This document shows, piece by piece, positions 36,475 through 47,745 of a stretch of 64,000 nt of DNA. The DNA is from Bacteroidales bacterium (GTDB taxonomy: Bacteria > Bacteroidota > Bacteroidia > Bacteroidales > Paludibacteraceae), in assembly GCA_022783865.1 (NCBI GenBank), contig JALFYY010000013.1, positions 1 to 64,000 on the forward strand. Direction: 5' to 3'. A program made the position numbers and the translations under genes. A model generated the notes under the pieces. That model was given only the letters and a program-made list of their open reading frames with translations. It was not told the origin of the DNA and made no database searches. Position 1 is the first letter of the stretch. Each line of letters opens with the position of its first letter.

Positions 36475-37518
36475 TTAATTATCTTCCACGCTCATTTCTC
36501 CGCAGAGCGAAGTGCGAAGCAAATCGCGCACTGTATCGATGTTGTCGCCCTCTTCACCGAGCAGATACATCATCTTGGTGGTAAGTGCTTCGGTGGTGAT
36601 ATCATATCCGCTTATAACTCCGGCTTTGAGCAGGTTTATGCTGGTTTGATAGCGCCCCATCTCCACCGATCCCTTGCTGCATTGCGTCTTGCTAACAATG
36701 ATGATACCGCGGTTGTATGCGCTTTGCAGTGTCTCATACAGCCATTCGTCGCTCGGAGCATTGCCCGCACCGAAAGTCTCTAATACAACGGCTTTCAGAT
36801 GGGGTATATTGAGGATTGCCTCGACTGTCTGTTGCGAGATACCGGGGAACAGCTTGAGTATAACCACATGGCGGTTGATACGTGTGCGCAGGCGTAGCGG
36901 CAGGTCAGGTTGCGGATAGCGTATGACGGAAGTATTGTATTTGATGTGTACACCGGCTATTGCCAAAGGCGGGTAGTTGTACGAGCGGAACGCCTCGAAA
37001 CGTTCGGCGTCTTTCTTGGTAGTACGGTTGCCGCGAAGCAGTTTGTCTTCGAAGAAGATACAGACTTCCGGTACAATGGCTTTCCCGTTGCTGTCTTGTG
37101 CTACTGCAATCTCAATAGCGGTGATAAGGTTCTCTTTCGCATCGCCGCGCAGTACCCCCATGGGCAGTTGCGAACCGGTAAAGACAACCGGCTTGCTCAG
37201 ATTGTCGAGCATAAAACTGAGCGCAGAAGCTGAATAAGCCATTGTGTCCGTACCGTGAAGAATGACAAAGCCGTCGTATTCGGTATAGTTGTCGTAGATG
37301 ATATGGGCCAGTTTGCTCCACGTTTCCGGATTGACGTCTGAGGAATCAATGAGCGGCGTAAAAGGTAGCATATCGATATGGATGTTATACTCGAAGAGTT
37401 CCGGAATATATGCTTTAAACTGCTCGATGTCAGCAGGATGCAAGACGCCCGTCTTAGGGTCTTGAATCATCGAAATAGTGCCGCCTGTGCATATCAAAAG
37501 TACTGCTTTCTGCTTCAT
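36475..37518 (-). CDS. ansA: type I L-asparaginase
   Basis: LLICTGGTISM, FVILHGTDTMAYSASALSFML; start refined to MKQKAVLLIC. Confidence 0.93.
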   Translation of the reverse strand: MKQKAVLLICTGGTISMIQDPKTGVLHPADIEQFKAYIPELFEYNIHIDMLPFTPLIDSSDVNPETWSKLAHIIYDNYTEYDGFVILHGTDTMAYSASALSFMLDNLSKPVVFTGSQLPMGVLRGDAKENLITAIEIAVAQDSNGKAIVPEVCIFFEDKLLRGNRTTKKDAERFEAFRSYNYPPLAIAGVHIKYNTSVIRYPQPDLPLRLRTRINRHVVILKLFPGISQQTVEAILNIPHLKAVVLETFGAGNAPSDEWLYETLQSAYNRGIIIVSKTQCSKGSVEMGRYQTSINLLKAGVISGYDITTEALTTKMMYLLGEEGDNIDTVRDLLRTSLCGEMSVEDN

Positions 37519-37657
37519 AGCCATTTCTGCTGTAGTTAGTTGCTGCAAAGGTACTGAATGTTTTTCGGAAAAGCAAGAGATAAGACCATTTATTTGTATA
37601 TATCGGAAATAAATAGTACCTTTGCAGGCACTTTTCGGCGTATATGCAGGAAGAGTC

Positions 37658-37731
37658 GGCTTGGTAGCTCAGCTGGATAGAGCAACAGCCTTCTAAGCTG
37701 TGGGTCTCGGGTTCGAATCCCGACCGAGTCA
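37658..37731 (+). tRNA. tRNA-Arg (anticodon UCU)
   Basis: Cloverleaf: GGCTTGG/CCGAGTC acceptor with GU pairs, ACAGC-CTTCTAA-GCTGT anticodon arm, GGTTCGAATCC T-arm. Confidence 0.95.
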
Positions 37732-37797
37732 CGGGATGATAGTAAAACAAAAAGCAGGAAAACTTATTGCGAATAGCAATAGATATTACTATCAAAA

Positions 37798-37836
37798 GAA
37801 ACAGACAAAGATTGAATCCTTGTCTGTTTCTGCTTT
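37798..37836 (+). terminator. terminator downstream of tRNA-Arg
   Basis: GAAACAGACAA...TTGTCTGTTTC, 11-bp stem followed by TGCTTTTT. Confidence 0.75.
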
Positions 37837-37893
37837 TTCAGTCAATCATTTTCATACGGAGTACACTCCGTTTCTGCAACCTGCGGATTGTTT

Positions 37894-38208
37894 TCAGAGC
37901 AGTGCGTCCAATTTGGCTTGGAGGTCGGCTTTGCGTGTAGCGCCTACTTGGCGGTCAACCATTTCGCCATTCTTGAAGAAGAGCATAGTCGGTATATTCA
38001 TAATACCGAATTTGGCGCATGTCTCGTCGTTTTCATCGACATTGAGTTTGCCGATAACGACTTTGTTTTCGTACTCGTTTGCCAGTTCTTCGACGATAGG
38101 CAGCATCATCTTGCAGGGACCGCACCAAGGCGCCCAGAAATCAACCATCACGGGTTGTCCCGACGACAACACGTCGTTGATGTTGGAATCAGTAATTTCT
38201 TGTATCAT
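37894..38208 (-). CDS. trxA: thioredoxin
   Basis: VMVDFWAPWCGPCKMMLPIVEELA. Confidence 0.96.
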   Translation of the reverse strand: MIQEITDSNINDVLSSGQPVMVDFWAPWCGPCKMMLPIVEELANEYENKVVIGKLNVDENDETCAKFGIMNIPTMLFFKNGEMVDRQVGATRKADLQAKLDALL

Positions 38209-38283
38209 AATCGTATAAGTTTAATTTTTGTTTGTTTTTGTAGGTGTGCAAAGATAGAAATAAGTTTTGTTATGTGCAAGTCT

Positions 38284-40767
38284 TCAAGCAGGAATTATTG
38301 TTAGTTTTCCATCAACGAGTTCCGCTTTGATGTTGTTGCCGGATGAAGGTGATGATGTACACATTGTTTCTGCTGACAGCAGAAATTCCGTAAGGGCGTC
38401 TTCCAGGTCGTTTTGCAGTGTACGTTTCAACGGGCGGGCACCGTATTGCACATCATATCCTTTCTTTATGAGCCACTCTTTGGCTTCGTCGGAAACAGCA
38501 AGCGTATAGCCCAAGGTACTCAGACGGGCGGTTACGGCACGGAGTTCGATATCGAAAATCTTCGAAAGCGACTCGTGGGAGAGTTGCGCAAAAGTCACTA
38601 TATTATCAATACGGTTCAAGAATTCCGGTGAGAATGTTTTCTGTAGTGCCTTCTGAAGGATAGCCTTTGTTTCCTGCTCCGAGAGCGTATCTGTATTGGT
38701 GAATCCGATACCCCGACTGAAATCTTTGAGTTGGCGCGTACCGACATTGGAGGTGAGAATGATAACGGTATTTTTAAAATCGACTTGGTGTCCCTGGCGG
38801 TCGGTTAGCCGTCCTTCGTCGAGCAACTGCAAAAGGATATTGAATACGTCGGGATGTGCTTTTTCTATCTCATCGAAAAGAACGATGGAATAGGGTTTGC
38901 GGCGTACAGCTTCTGTAAGTTTGCCGGCTTCTTCGTGACCGACATATCCGGGAGGCGCTCCCACTAAAAGCGAAACGGTGTGTTTCTCCATATATTCCGA
39001 CATGTCAATCCGTATCAGTGCATCGCGCGAACCGAACATCTCCTCAGCCAGGCATTGTGCCAAATAGGTTTTGCCCACGCCCGTTGGACCAAGAAAGAGG
39101 AAGGAACCGATGGGACGATTAGGGTCTTTGAGTCCTACACGGTTACGCTGGATACTGCGCACAACGCTGCGAACGGCTTCGTCTTGTCCTATCACACGGT
39201 TCGTCAATGTATCTGCCATATTGCGCAAACGGACATTCTCCGATTGGGCAATACGTTGTACCGGTACGCCCGACATGACGGATACTACCTTTGCCACATC
39301 TTCCACCGTGACGGTTTGCGGCAAATCGGTTTGTTGCGTTTCTAATTGTTGCAATTGGTTTTGCAACTGTATTTCGAGTTCTTTCTCTTGGTCACGCAAC
39401 GCCACAGCCCGTTCATAGTTTTGTTCGGCCAATACGGCCTCTTTCTCCTGGCGTATATCTTTGATCTGTTGTTCCAACTGACGGATAGGCATAGGTATAT
39501 CCGGTATTTGGATATGTGTGCGTGCTCCCACTTCGTCCATGGCATCAATGGCTTTGTCAGGGAAGCAACGGTCGGAAATATATTGGTTGGTGAGCCGTGC
39601 ACATGCTTCCAATACCTCGTCGGTATAGACAACGTGGTGGTGCTCCGCATATTTGGGAGCTATCTGCCGGAGCAGTTCGATAGTTTGTTCCAAAGTGGTA
39701 GGCTGCACCGTTACTTTTTGGAAACGGCGTTCCAATGCTCCGTCTTTCTCGATGGAAGTGCGGTATTCGTTGATGGTGGTAGCACCAATGCACTGTACTT
39801 CACCTCGTGCTAATGCCGGTTTGAGGATATTGGCGGCATCTAATTGTCCTGCCTGATTGCCGGCACCGATAATGGTATGGATTTCATCGATAAAGAGGAT
39901 AACTTCGGGGTGTTGCCGTAGTTCCTCGATAACGGCACGCATACGTTCTTCAAACTGACCGCGATACTTCGTACCGGCGACCATAGAGGCTATATCCAAA
40001 GTAAGGATACGCTTGTTGAAGAGCAAAGGCGACACTTGCCGGTTGACAATCCTGAGTGCCAATCCCTCAACGATAGCCGATTTTCCCACACCTGGTTCAC
40101 CGATGAGGATAGGGTTGTTTTTCTTTCGTCTGGAAAGGATTTGCATTACACGTTCTATCTCCTCTGTACGCCCCACTACAGGGTCAAGGTCGCCATCGGC
40201 AGCGGCACGGGTAAGGTCGTTGCTGAAATTGTCAAGTGCCGGTGTATCCGAATTGGAGGGACGGCGTTGTGTGGTCATCGACGTCTGTCCGGGCATCATG
40301 TCTTCGTCTTCTTCATCGGAAGCGAAACCAGCATCAGCACGCGGTTGTTGCACCTTTGGATAGAGACGTTCCATCGTGTCGTAGTTAACTTCGTATTCGT
40401 TTTCCAACAAGCCGGCAGCGGCATTGTCGTGTTCTTTCAGGATAGCAAGCAAAAGATGTTCTGTGTCGGATGTTTGCATGTGGTAGGCTTTGGTTTCTAA
40501 ATCAAGAATACGCAAAATCCGCTCCGACTGCCGGTCGTAAGCGGGTTGTTGCGCCAATAGTTCTTGTGTGCGGTTGCGATCTTCTATTTTGTTTTTGATA
40601 TTGACGGGATTGACACCGCTGCGGAGCAGCATTTCGTAGGCTTGTCCTTTTCCCAAACGGAGGATACCCAATAGCAGGTGGTCGGGCAGAATCTTTGTAT
40701 TGCCCAAGCGCTCTGCCTCTTGACGGCTGTATTGCAGTACCTTGTATAAGTTCTCTGAATAAGTCAT
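38284..40767 (-). CDS. clpC: ATP-dependent Clp protease ATP-binding subunit ClpC
   Basis: Clp_N, two AAA+ domains ([35 protein letters not shown]), UVR-like middle domain, ClpB D2-small domain. Confidence 0.93.
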   Translation of the reverse strand: MTYSENLYKVLQYSRQEAERLGNTKILPDHLLLGILRLGKGQAYEMLLRSGVNPVNIKNKIEDRNRTQELLAQQPAYDRQSERILRILDLETKAYHMQTSDTEHLLLAILKEHDNAAAGLLENEYEVNYDTMERLYPKVQQPRADAGFASDEEDEDMMPGQTSMTTQRRPSNSDTPALDNFSNDLTRAAADGDLDPVVGRTEEIERVMQILSRRKKNNPILIGEPGVGKSAIVEGLALRIVNRQVSPLLFNKRILTLDIASMVAGTKYRGQFEERMRAVIEELRQHPEVILFIDEIHTIIGAGNQAGQLDAANILKPALARGEVQCIGATTINEYRTSIEKDGALERRFQKVTVQPTTLEQTIELLRQIAPKYAEHHHVVYTDEVLEACARLTNQYISDRCFPDKAIDAMDEVGARTHIQIPDIPMPIRQLEQQIKDIRQEKEAVLAEQNYERAVALRDQEKELEIQLQNQLQQLETQQTDLPQTVTVEDVAKVVSVMSGVPVQRIAQSENVRLRNMADTLTNRVIGQDEAVRSVVRSIQRNRVGLKDPNRPIGSFLFLGPTGVGKTYLAQCLAEEMFGSRDALIRIDMSEYMEKHTVSLLVGAPPGYVGHEEAGKLTEAVRRKPYSIVLFDEIEKAHPDVFNILLQLLDEGRLTDRQGHQVDFKNTVIILTSNVGTRQLKDFSRGIGFTNTDTLSEQETKAILQKALQKTFSPEFLNRIDNIVTFAQLSHESLSKIFDIELRAVTARLSTLGYTLAVSDEAKEWLIKKGYDVQYGARPLKRTLQNDLEDALTEFLLSAETMCTSSPSSGNNIKAELVDGKLTIIPA

Positions 40768-40789
40768 AGTTATTGTTTTCAGGTTGTGG

Positions 40790-42844
40790 TTATTTATAGA
40801 AATGCCATGCTAATCCGGCTCTGAAGACAGGAGGATTCAATGGATAACCGGACATGGAGTAGTAGTTTTTATGCTTCATAAAATACTGGTTGAAATGCGT
40901 AAAGTGCGCAAATAGTTTCAGTCTGAGCGAGCGTACATAGAAGTTGGCATAGACATTCAGAATAGGGTAGTTTCCCACCTTCTCTTTGTGCTGAATGCAG
41001 AACTGTCCCGTAGCGGGATTGAGGAGCGGTGCATAGTAGGCTGTGTGGTAACGCATATCTACGCCTATTTGCACATCCAGTGCTTTGAACCAGCAATCGC
41101 GATAGTAGATATTGTGATAGAGGGCAACAGATGGCAACGGAAGCGCCTTGTCGGACGAGAGTTGATAGACAACATTGTTGTCCATACCGAAACGTTTGGT
41201 GCGGAAATTGAGTTGTGCATCAACTGCCAACACTTGGATATTGCCTTCGTGTTGCACAGGTAGTCCGTCTTCGCCGAAATAGATATAATGTGTCAGGTTC
41301 TCAAAGCCTACATTAATGCTCGGTTGCACATATTTAGTGGGATATGCCCATTCACCGCCGACATAGAAGCGGTAGGTTTTCCTGAAGTCGTTGTTCCAAT
41401 AGTAGTGATTGGAGCGATAGTGTTGCAAGAAATAGTCGGGTTGCTCGTTTTTGACGTAGGCATTGGCGCTGATGCGCATGGTGTCTTTGCCGACACGGAA
41501 ATCCGTATTGATATGTCCGTTGACTTTGAACTCGCCCAATTTGTATCCTACCACGCATACATCACCCGTAAAACCATAGCGGATATATTTGCCGGTGTTC
41601 TTGTAGATAGAGCCGCCTACCCACGTATTGTTCACCCACTGATGCCCTGTCAGACTGTCAGAATGCAACAGCAATGGATTGGCAAGCATGAAGTCGTAGT
41701 CGTTGTTGATAATATTGACTGTGCTGTCTGTTGTCTCCGGTACGGAAAAAGCGTATCGCTGGCATTCGTTCACGGCATAGACCATGGCGCCGAACCGCAA
41801 CCATTTGTTGAACTCTTCTTCGAAGGTCACTGCCAAAGTGTTGCGGATATTCAGTACATTAGCCGTATCGCGTGTGTCACGACGGTCGAAATACCGATGG
41901 GCGTAGAATCCCTGATCGGCTTGCTGCTCTACATAACGTTTGGTGGACTGGTTCACCTCGAAAGTGTGCATAAAGGTTGTGACGGGTATATAGTCTATTG
42001 TCACCGAATCGGGCGTCACGCGTCGTTCTCGCTCTACGCAGATACTATAGTGATGATTCAGGAAGCCGGAAATATACTTGTATTCCGACATCGCTTCCAA
42101 GTTCACCGGTATGTCTTCGGTCTTGAGCGAACTGCTCAGGTAGTCCACTGAGTCGCTTACTATACCGCCGTTCTCGAAGTTGCTGAGTGTGTTGAAAGTC
42201 ACTGCCCCCCGGCATCCGTAATGAGTGCCGTCATACGAACCGAATACCGAGCCGTTGAACCGCTTGCCCGATTGCGAATTGTAGTGTCCTACGGCATTGA
42301 GATAGTTGAGCGTCAAGCCCAGATTGAAATCGGGTGTAAGGTTAGCCGTAAAGGAGAAATCCAAATCGTTCTCTTCCCGATAGGTCGTGAATCCTTTTTT
42401 GTAAGCAATAGTGCTGTAGGGTGTAGTCGTATTGTAGAACCGCACATCGCCAGGTGTGAGGATATAAGGCATATAGGCTCTCGCAAAGAGGAAATCGATT
42501 TTGTCCTGGCGGTCGAAATATATTTTCGACTCGATGGGCGATACCAAGTTGCCGTTATAACTGTTGGCGATAGAATACGTATGCGGCATTTCTTTCATTG
42601 GAAGGTTCAGGAAAGAACTGTCAATCACTACCGTATCCGCTACTCCCAAATCGTTAGGCAAACGCCATGCGCGAATCACTGTTTTCACATCCTTATCGCT
42701 CGTTTGCGCTGCCATAGGAACGGTTGTATTCATCAGTAAAGCACAGATAACCACAACCAACCGCACCCCGAAAAGAGGTGTGTTGGAGACGTTCTCGCAG
42801 TTTTTGCCGAAGAAACAATGTGCTATGTCTTTGAATAATCGCAT
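40790..42844 (-). CDS. putative beta-barrel porin
   Basis: Start refined to MRLFKDIAHC; signal-like segment, alternating aromatic beta-strands, C-terminal aromatic (AGLAWHFYK). Confidence 0.75.
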   Translation of the reverse strand: MRLFKDIAHCFFGKNCENVSNTPLFGVRLVVVICALLMNTTVPMAAQTSDKDVKTVIRAWRLPNDLGVADTVVIDSSFLNLPMKEMPHTYSIANSYNGNLVSPIESKIYFDRQDKIDFLFARAYMPYILTPGDVRFYNTTTPYSTIAYKKGFTTYREENDLDFSFTANLTPDFNLGLTLNYLNAVGHYNSQSGKRFNGSVFGSYDGTHYGCRGAVTFNTLSNFENGGIVSDSVDYLSSSLKTEDIPVNLEAMSEYKYISGFLNHHYSICVERERRVTPDSVTIDYIPVTTFMHTFEVNQSTKRYVEQQADQGFYAHRYFDRRDTRDTANVLNIRNTLAVTFEEEFNKWLRFGAMVYAVNECQRYAFSVPETTDSTVNIINNDYDFMLANPLLLHSDSLTGHQWVNNTWVGGSIYKNTGKYIRYGFTGDVCVVGYKLGEFKVNGHINTDFRVGKDTMRISANAYVKNEQPDYFLQHYRSNHYYWNNDFRKTYRFYVGGEWAYPTKYVQPSINVGFENLTHYIYFGEDGLPVQHEGNIQVLAVDAQLNFRTKRFGMDNNVVYQLSSDKALPLPSVALYHNIYYRDCWFKALDVQIGVDMRYHTAYYAPLLNPATGQFCIQHKEKVGNYPILNVYANFYVRSLRLKLFAHFTHFNQYFMKHKNYYSMSGYPLNPPVFRAGLAWHFYK

Positions 42845-43020
42845 TTGGGTACAAAGGTAGTAAAAAAATATGACTTGTGTGCAATGATTCCGATTTTCTC
42901 GCTCTGCTTTGTGATATAATGCGGAAAGCAACCTTTCTGCCCGCTTCTGACAATCATCTCGTCTTCCTTGTATATTGCTTTCGTGCAGCACCCTTCACGC
43001 ACTTCTCGTGTACCCCTCGC

Positions 43021-43053
43021 AAGGGTCATACAAGGGTTATACAGGGGTCATAC
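43021..43053 (+). repeat. 11-nt-period tandem array, AAGGGTCATAC x3
   Basis: aagggtcatac aagggttatac aggggtcatac; unit resembles the array at 23510. Confidence 0.85.
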
Positions 43054-43094
43054 AATGACAATGGAAATAATCTGCGATAGTGCAATCACGAGGA

Positions 43095-44783
43095 TTATCG
43101 TACGGTCTGCCCGAAGGAAGTAAACGTATGGGAAGGTGTTTTCATATAGAGCAATCCGTTGTTGTAGAACCAACGGACACTTTCAGAACCGGCTGCTTTG
43201 GGTTCGGCAAGAGAGGTGATGACTTGCTCTATACTGTTGATATACAGCTCTAAATTCGAATAGCCGCTTTCTGTAAGCAATGCTCCGTCGTTCGGGTTAT
43301 GCGGGTCTAGGCCATGTGCTGTTTCCCATTCGTCGGGAATACCGTCCAGGTCGCTGTCTTGATAGGGTGTTCCGTTTAATACGGGCCATCCGCCTACCGC
43401 TGTCGGGTCGTCGATAATGCCGTCTGTGCTCTTCGAACCTTTGCCCGAAGCTGTTCCTGCAATCGTTTCCTGTACAATGCGGGCGTCTTGTCCGTCGCGT
43501 TTGGGAGCACAAGCACCAACATGTGTCATCACTTGCTCAAAGGTTTCCTCGGCACTGGGCAATTCTGCCGGCAGTACTTCCAATACCTCGGGCGAAAAAT
43601 CGGCAGCACGGAAAACGGCTTTTGCTTGTGCCGTGTCGGAATAACTGTTAAACTGCACGCCGCAATACCAATTGTCAGCAGCAATCTCCGGATAATGGGT
43701 GATAAAGTTGCCGGTGATATAGTGCTGCGAGCGGTAACCTTCGTCCACTGAAGCTTTGCTCTGGTCGATACGCACCAAGCGGTGCACTTTGTTTGTCGGG
43801 CTGATTTTGCTCCCCGTATTGCCCGATGCCGGACCGTGTTTGTAATAGTTGTTCACCATGTTGAGTTCGTTGCGTGTGGCAGGTGTTTTCACCTCCACTT
43901 CCAATCCGTAACCCGAATTATTGGTGCCCCAGTTATATACCACATTGTTCCTGAAATCCACCACTGCAATCGTATCGTGTGCCCGGGCGCCGTTGAAGCG
44001 GATATTGCGGCTGTCGTTGTGCGCAATCAGGTTATGGTGATACGAAGCAAACTGTCCGCCCCACACGCCGCAATACGAACGGTTGCCTTTCGGGTGGTTG
44101 GCATGGTACAATCCTTCCGCTACCAGACACCACTGAACCGTGGTGTATTTCGTATCGTAGATAGCCAGGCATTCCTCGTTTGCCCAAGTCATCGTACAAT
44201 GGTCGAAAATCACATGTTCGTAGTTCTCCACATCCGTTCCGTAGGTGATAAACTTGTTTTCCGCTGTAGGAGTTGATGGGCGGAAGCGCATATAGCGCAC
44301 TATCAGATGCTTGCGTCGTGGCCCCCAGTACCACATCTCGCCGCCTGTTGCACCGTTGAAGGTCATGCAATGTCCTGTAATGCAAACGCCGTCGCCGGGT
44401 GCTGTCTGACCGGCAATAGTCAGATAGTCACGCTTTACTTTCAAGTCTTCTTTCAGTTCTATATTGCCTGCCACATTGAATACTATTGTCAACGGTTCAT
44501 ATACCGTGATAGTCTGTTTCACCACCGAATCTGCTCCATGGATATCTTTCAATACTCTGTCCGCCTGTTCCGTCCGTACATACTGGTTCAATGCCCAACG
44601 CAGCGAACCTTCTATCGGAGTTTCCGTTGCACTGTAATCCTCCAAAGTGGTTACAGTCAGTACTTTGCCGCCTCTTCCACCTTGCGCATAACGCCCAAAG
44701 CCTTCGGCTTCAGGAAAAGCAAGGGTCTGTGCACCGGTGGCGATAGCAGAAAAGAGGAATAGCACAGATAAGAAATTTCTCAT
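43095..44783 (-). CDS. pectate lyase-like polysaccharide lyase
   Basis: FPEAEGFGRYAQGGRGGKVLTVTTLEDY, VFNVAGNIELKEDLKVKRDYLTIAGQTAPGDGVCI, EHVIFDHCTMTWANEE. Confidence 0.92.
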   Translation of the reverse strand: MRNFLSVLFLFSAIATGAQTLAFPEAEGFGRYAQGGRGGKVLTVTTLEDYSATETPIEGSLRWALNQYVRTEQADRVLKDIHGADSVVKQTITVYEPLTIVFNVAGNIELKEDLKVKRDYLTIAGQTAPGDGVCITGHCMTFNGATGGEMWYWGPRRKHLIVRYMRFRPSTPTAENKFITYGTDVENYEHVIFDHCTMTWANEECLAIYDTKYTTVQWCLVAEGLYHANHPKGNRSYCGVWGGQFASYHHNLIAHNDSRNIRFNGARAHDTIAVVDFRNNVVYNWGTNNSGYGLEVEVKTPATRNELNMVNNYYKHGPASGNTGSKISPTNKVHRLVRIDQSKASVDEGYRSQHYITGNFITHYPEIAADNWYCGVQFNSYSDTAQAKAVFRAADFSPEVLEVLPAELPSAEETFEQVMTHVGACAPKRDGQDARIVQETIAGTASGKGSKSTDGIIDDPTAVGGWPVLNGTPYQDSDLDGIPDEWETAHGLDPHNPNDGALLTESGYSNLELYINSIEQVITSLAEPKAAGSESVRWFYNNGLLYMKTPSHTFTSFGQTVR

Positions 44784-44796
44784 ATTGATGGTGATG

Positions 44797-44819
44797 TTTT
44801 GTTTGTTTGTTTGTTTGTT
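44797..44819. repeat. tetranucleotide repeat (GTTT/AAAC) in the 5' leader of the pectate lyase gene
   Basis: gttttgtttgtttgtttgtttgtt lies 14-36 nt upstream of the minus-strand ATG at 44783. Confidence 0.85.
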
Positions 44820-45123
44820 AACACTCGTAATCCACGGCGGCACGGGCGGATTTGCATTTGCCGATATAGCCCGCCACTTTCAAGTGTTCGGGGTGATTGG
44901 CGTAGATGTTCAAGTCTTCCCACGTGTCGAATTCGCATTGCAGACAGATGTCAAAGTCCGTTTTTGTCGCATTCGGAATATTCAGTCCCACTTCTGCATG
45001 TTTCAGTCCGGGCACAAGGTGAATAAGGTTCTCCAATCCCTCTTTGATAATCAGTGCGTTCTCTGTTTTGGTCTTTCCTTCTGCTTCATCGAGCAGTCGG
45101 AAGAATACGATGTGTTTTACCAT
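44818..45123 (-). CDS. Dabb family (stress-responsive A/B barrel) protein
   Basis: MVKHIVFFRL...LKHAEVGLNIPN...DICLQCEFDTWEDLNIYANHPEHLKVAGYI. Confidence 0.88.
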   Translation of the reverse strand: MVKHIVFFRLLDEAEGKTKTENALIIKEGLENLIHLVPGLKHAEVGLNIPNATKTDFDICLQCEFDTWEDLNIYANHPEHLKVAGYIGKCKSARAAVDYEC

Positions 45124-46718
45124 ACTTCCTGCGTATTGTTGTTAGGGTTTTTCGGGTAGTCTGTTGTATAGTGCAATCCTCGGCTCTCTTTCCGCTCGAG
45201 GGCATGACGGGTAATGAGATACCCTACGTTAATCATATTCCGCAATTCGCATATGTCGCGTGTGGCTTTCACCCTTTTGAAGAGGTCTTCCGTCTCTTCG
45301 TAGAGCAAATCCAATCGTTCCCATGCACGGCGCAAGCGCAAGTCAGAGCGTACAATCCCCACGTATGTTGACATGATTTGTCCCACTTCTTTGACGTCTT
45401 GACTGATAAGAATCTGTTCCTCGTTCGACATAGTGCCTTCGTCGTTCCATTCGGGCACTTTGTCATTGAAACTGTAGGTATCCACCACAGTCAAAGCGTG
45501 TTTGGCTGCCGCGTCGGCATATACTATTGCCTCTATTAATGAGTTCGAAGCCAATCGGTTGCCGCCGTGAAGTCCTGTGCAGGAGCATTCCCCTACGGCA
45601 TACAGACGGTTGATCGACGATTGTGCGTCTAAGTTCACTTTGATGCCGCCGCACATATAGTGCGCACACGGAGCCACAGGAATATAGTCTTTCGTAATAT
45701 CGATGCCGATGCTGAGGCATTTGGCATAGATGTTCGGAAAATGGTGTTTCGTCTCTTCTGCGTCTTTGTGCGTTACGTCCAGACACACGTGGTCCAAAGC
45801 GTGAATCTTCATCTCGTTGTCGATGGCACGCGCCACAATATCACGTGGTGCAAGGCTCAGACGTTCGTCGTATTTCTGCATAAATTCTTCGCCGTTGGGC
45901 AAACGCAGAATACCGCCGTAACCGCGCATTGCCTCCGTAATCAGATATGCAGGATGTGTCTCGCCCGGATGGTAGAGAGCCGTCGGGTGAAATTGCACAA
46001 ACTCCATATCCTTCACTTGCCCTTTGGCACGATACACCATTGCGATGCCGTCGCCCGTTGCGATGTTCGGATTGGTCGTGGTGGCATATACGGCTCCTGT
46101 TCCTCCGGTTGCCATTAGGGTTACTTTGCTCAGATAAGTGTCTATCCTGCCCGTTTCTGGGTTTAATATATATGCGCCGTAGCATTCGATATCGGGCGTA
46201 CGGCGGGTAATGCGTTGTCCTAAATGGTGCTGGGTGATGATTTCCACTGCAAAATGGTTTTCCAGTACTTCGATGTCAGGGTGATTGCGTACGGCTTCCA
46301 TTAAGCCCCGTTGTATCTCTGCACCGGTGTCGTCAGCATGGTGCAGAATACGGAATTCCGAGTGTCCTCCTTCTCGGTGCAAATCGAAACTTCCGTCGGT
46401 TTTGCGGTCGAAGTTAACGCCCCAGTTGAGCAGTTCCTTTATCTGTGCAGGGGCATTGCGTACCACTTGTTCCACAGCGGCAGGGTCGCTTATCCAATCG
46501 CCTGCCACCATTGTGTCGTGGATATGCTTTTCGAAGTCGTCCACCAATAGGTTTGTCACCGAAGCGATACCTCCTTGCGCTTTGGCTGTGTTGGCTTCAT
46601 CAAGAGTTGTTTTGCAGCATAGGGCAATCTTGTACTTGCCTGCACGTGCCACTTTCAAGGCAAAACTCATACCGGCAACACCACCGCCGATAATGAGAAA
46701 ATCGTATTTGCGTATCAT
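45117..46718 (-). CDS. nadB: L-aspartate oxidase
   Basis: FLIIGGGVAGMSFALKVA, CPHYMCGGIKVN-type motif (CAHYMCGGIKVNLDAQSSINRLYAVGECSCTGLHGGNRLASNSLIEA). Confidence 0.94.
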   Translation of the reverse strand: MIRKYDFLIIGGGVAGMSFALKVARAGKYKIALCCKTTLDEANTAKAQGGIASVTNLLVDDFEKHIHDTMVAGDWISDPAAVEQVVRNAPAQIKELLNWGVNFDRKTDGSFDLHREGGHSEFRILHHADDTGAEIQRGLMEAVRNHPDIEVLENHFAVEIITQHHLGQRITRRTPDIECYGAYILNPETGRIDTYLSKVTLMATGGTGAVYATTTNPNIATGDGIAMVYRAKGQVKDMEFVQFHPTALYHPGETHPAYLITEAMRGYGGILRLPNGEEFMQKYDERLSLAPRDIVARAIDNEMKIHALDHVCLDVTHKDAEETKHHFPNIYAKCLSIGIDITKDYIPVAPCAHYMCGGIKVNLDAQSSINRLYAVGECSCTGLHGGNRLASNSLIEAIVYADAAAKHALTVVDTYSFNDKVPEWNDEGTMSNEEQILISQDVKEVGQIMSTYVGIVRSDLRLRRAWERLDLLYEETEDLFKRVKATRDICELRNMINVGYLITRHALERKESRGLHYTTDYPKNPNNNTQEVW

Positions 46719-46747
46719 ATTGTTGGTTCAATCAGAATGTTATCTGT

Positions 46748-47731
46748 TTAGATAGAAAGTATCTGCAATGCCGTTACTTTGTCGCTTTGCACATCTTTCC
46801 GTTGATGAATGGCTTTGGCAAGCGGTACATATACGATTTCTTCGTTCTGCACACCCACCATGATACTGCGTTGTTCTTCGAGCAAAGCATTGATGGCTGC
46901 CACACCCAATCGGCTTGCCAGAATACGGTCGTTAGCAGTAGGCGAACCACCACGCTGCAGGTGTCCTAAGATAGTGACACGCACATCGTATTCGGGATGT
47001 CGCTCTTTGAGCGTATCAGCCAACACCTGTGTCCCTCCCGGAACGCTATTTTCTGCCACGATGACAATACTGGAGTTCTTCGACTTGCGGAAACCGCTGC
47101 CTATAAAGTGTTCCAACTGTTCTTCTGCTGTTTTGCGTTCGGGAATGATAGCAGCCTCGCAACCGCAGGCAATGGCGCTGTTCAGGGCAAGGAAACCTGC
47201 ATTGCGTCCCATTACTTCCACGAAGAACACACGCTCGTGGCTCGTAGCCGTATCACGGATTTTATCCACGCAATCCATAATCGTATTGAGCGATGTATCG
47301 TAGCCGATAGTGGCATCTGTGCCCCAAAGGTCGTTGTCCACCGTGCCGGGAATGCCTACAATAGGGATATTATACTCCCGTGCAAGGAGCGTACCGCCGG
47401 TGAAAGTGCCGTCGCCGCCTATCACGATGAGTGCATCAATCTCTTCTCTGCGAAGAGTTTCGTATGCCAACTGTCTGCCCTCCGTAGTCTTGAATTCATC
47501 ACTGCGGGCGGTTTTCAGAATAGTGCCGCCGCGTTGAATGATATTGCTTACGTCTTCAGTATGAAATTCTTTGACTTCGCCCGTAATCAGACCTTTGTAT
47601 CCACGAAAGATAGCTTTGACACGGATGTTGTTGTTGAGTGCCGCACGTGTCACTGCACGGATTGCGGCATTCATGCCGGGTGCATCACCGCCTGAGGTGA
47701 GCACACCTATTGTTTTAATGGTATATTCCAT
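46748..47731 (-). CDS. pfkA: 6-phosphofructokinase
   Basis: [67 protein letters not shown]. Confidence 0.97.
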   Translation of the reverse strand: MEYTIKTIGVLTSGGDAPGMNAAIRAVTRAALNNNIRVKAIFRGYKGLITGEVKEFHTEDVSNIIQRGGTILKTARSDEFKTTEGRQLAYETLRREEIDALIVIGGDGTFTGGTLLAREYNIPIVGIPGTVDNDLWGTDATIGYDTSLNTIMDCVDKIRDTATSHERVFFVEVMGRNAGFLALNSAIACGCEAAIIPERKTAEEQLEHFIGSGFRKSKNSSIVIVAENSVPGGTQVLADTLKERHPEYDVRVTILGHLQRGGSPTANDRILASRLGVAAINALLEEQRSIMVGVQNEEIVYVPLAKAIHQRKDVQSDKVTALQILSI

Positions 47732-47745
47732 AGTTATGTTGGTAC

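Noticed and set aside
38284-40767. ClpB-like disaggregase call
   Set aside because: Length, Clp_N plus UVR-like short middle domain and lack of the long ClpB coiled coil favour ClpC.
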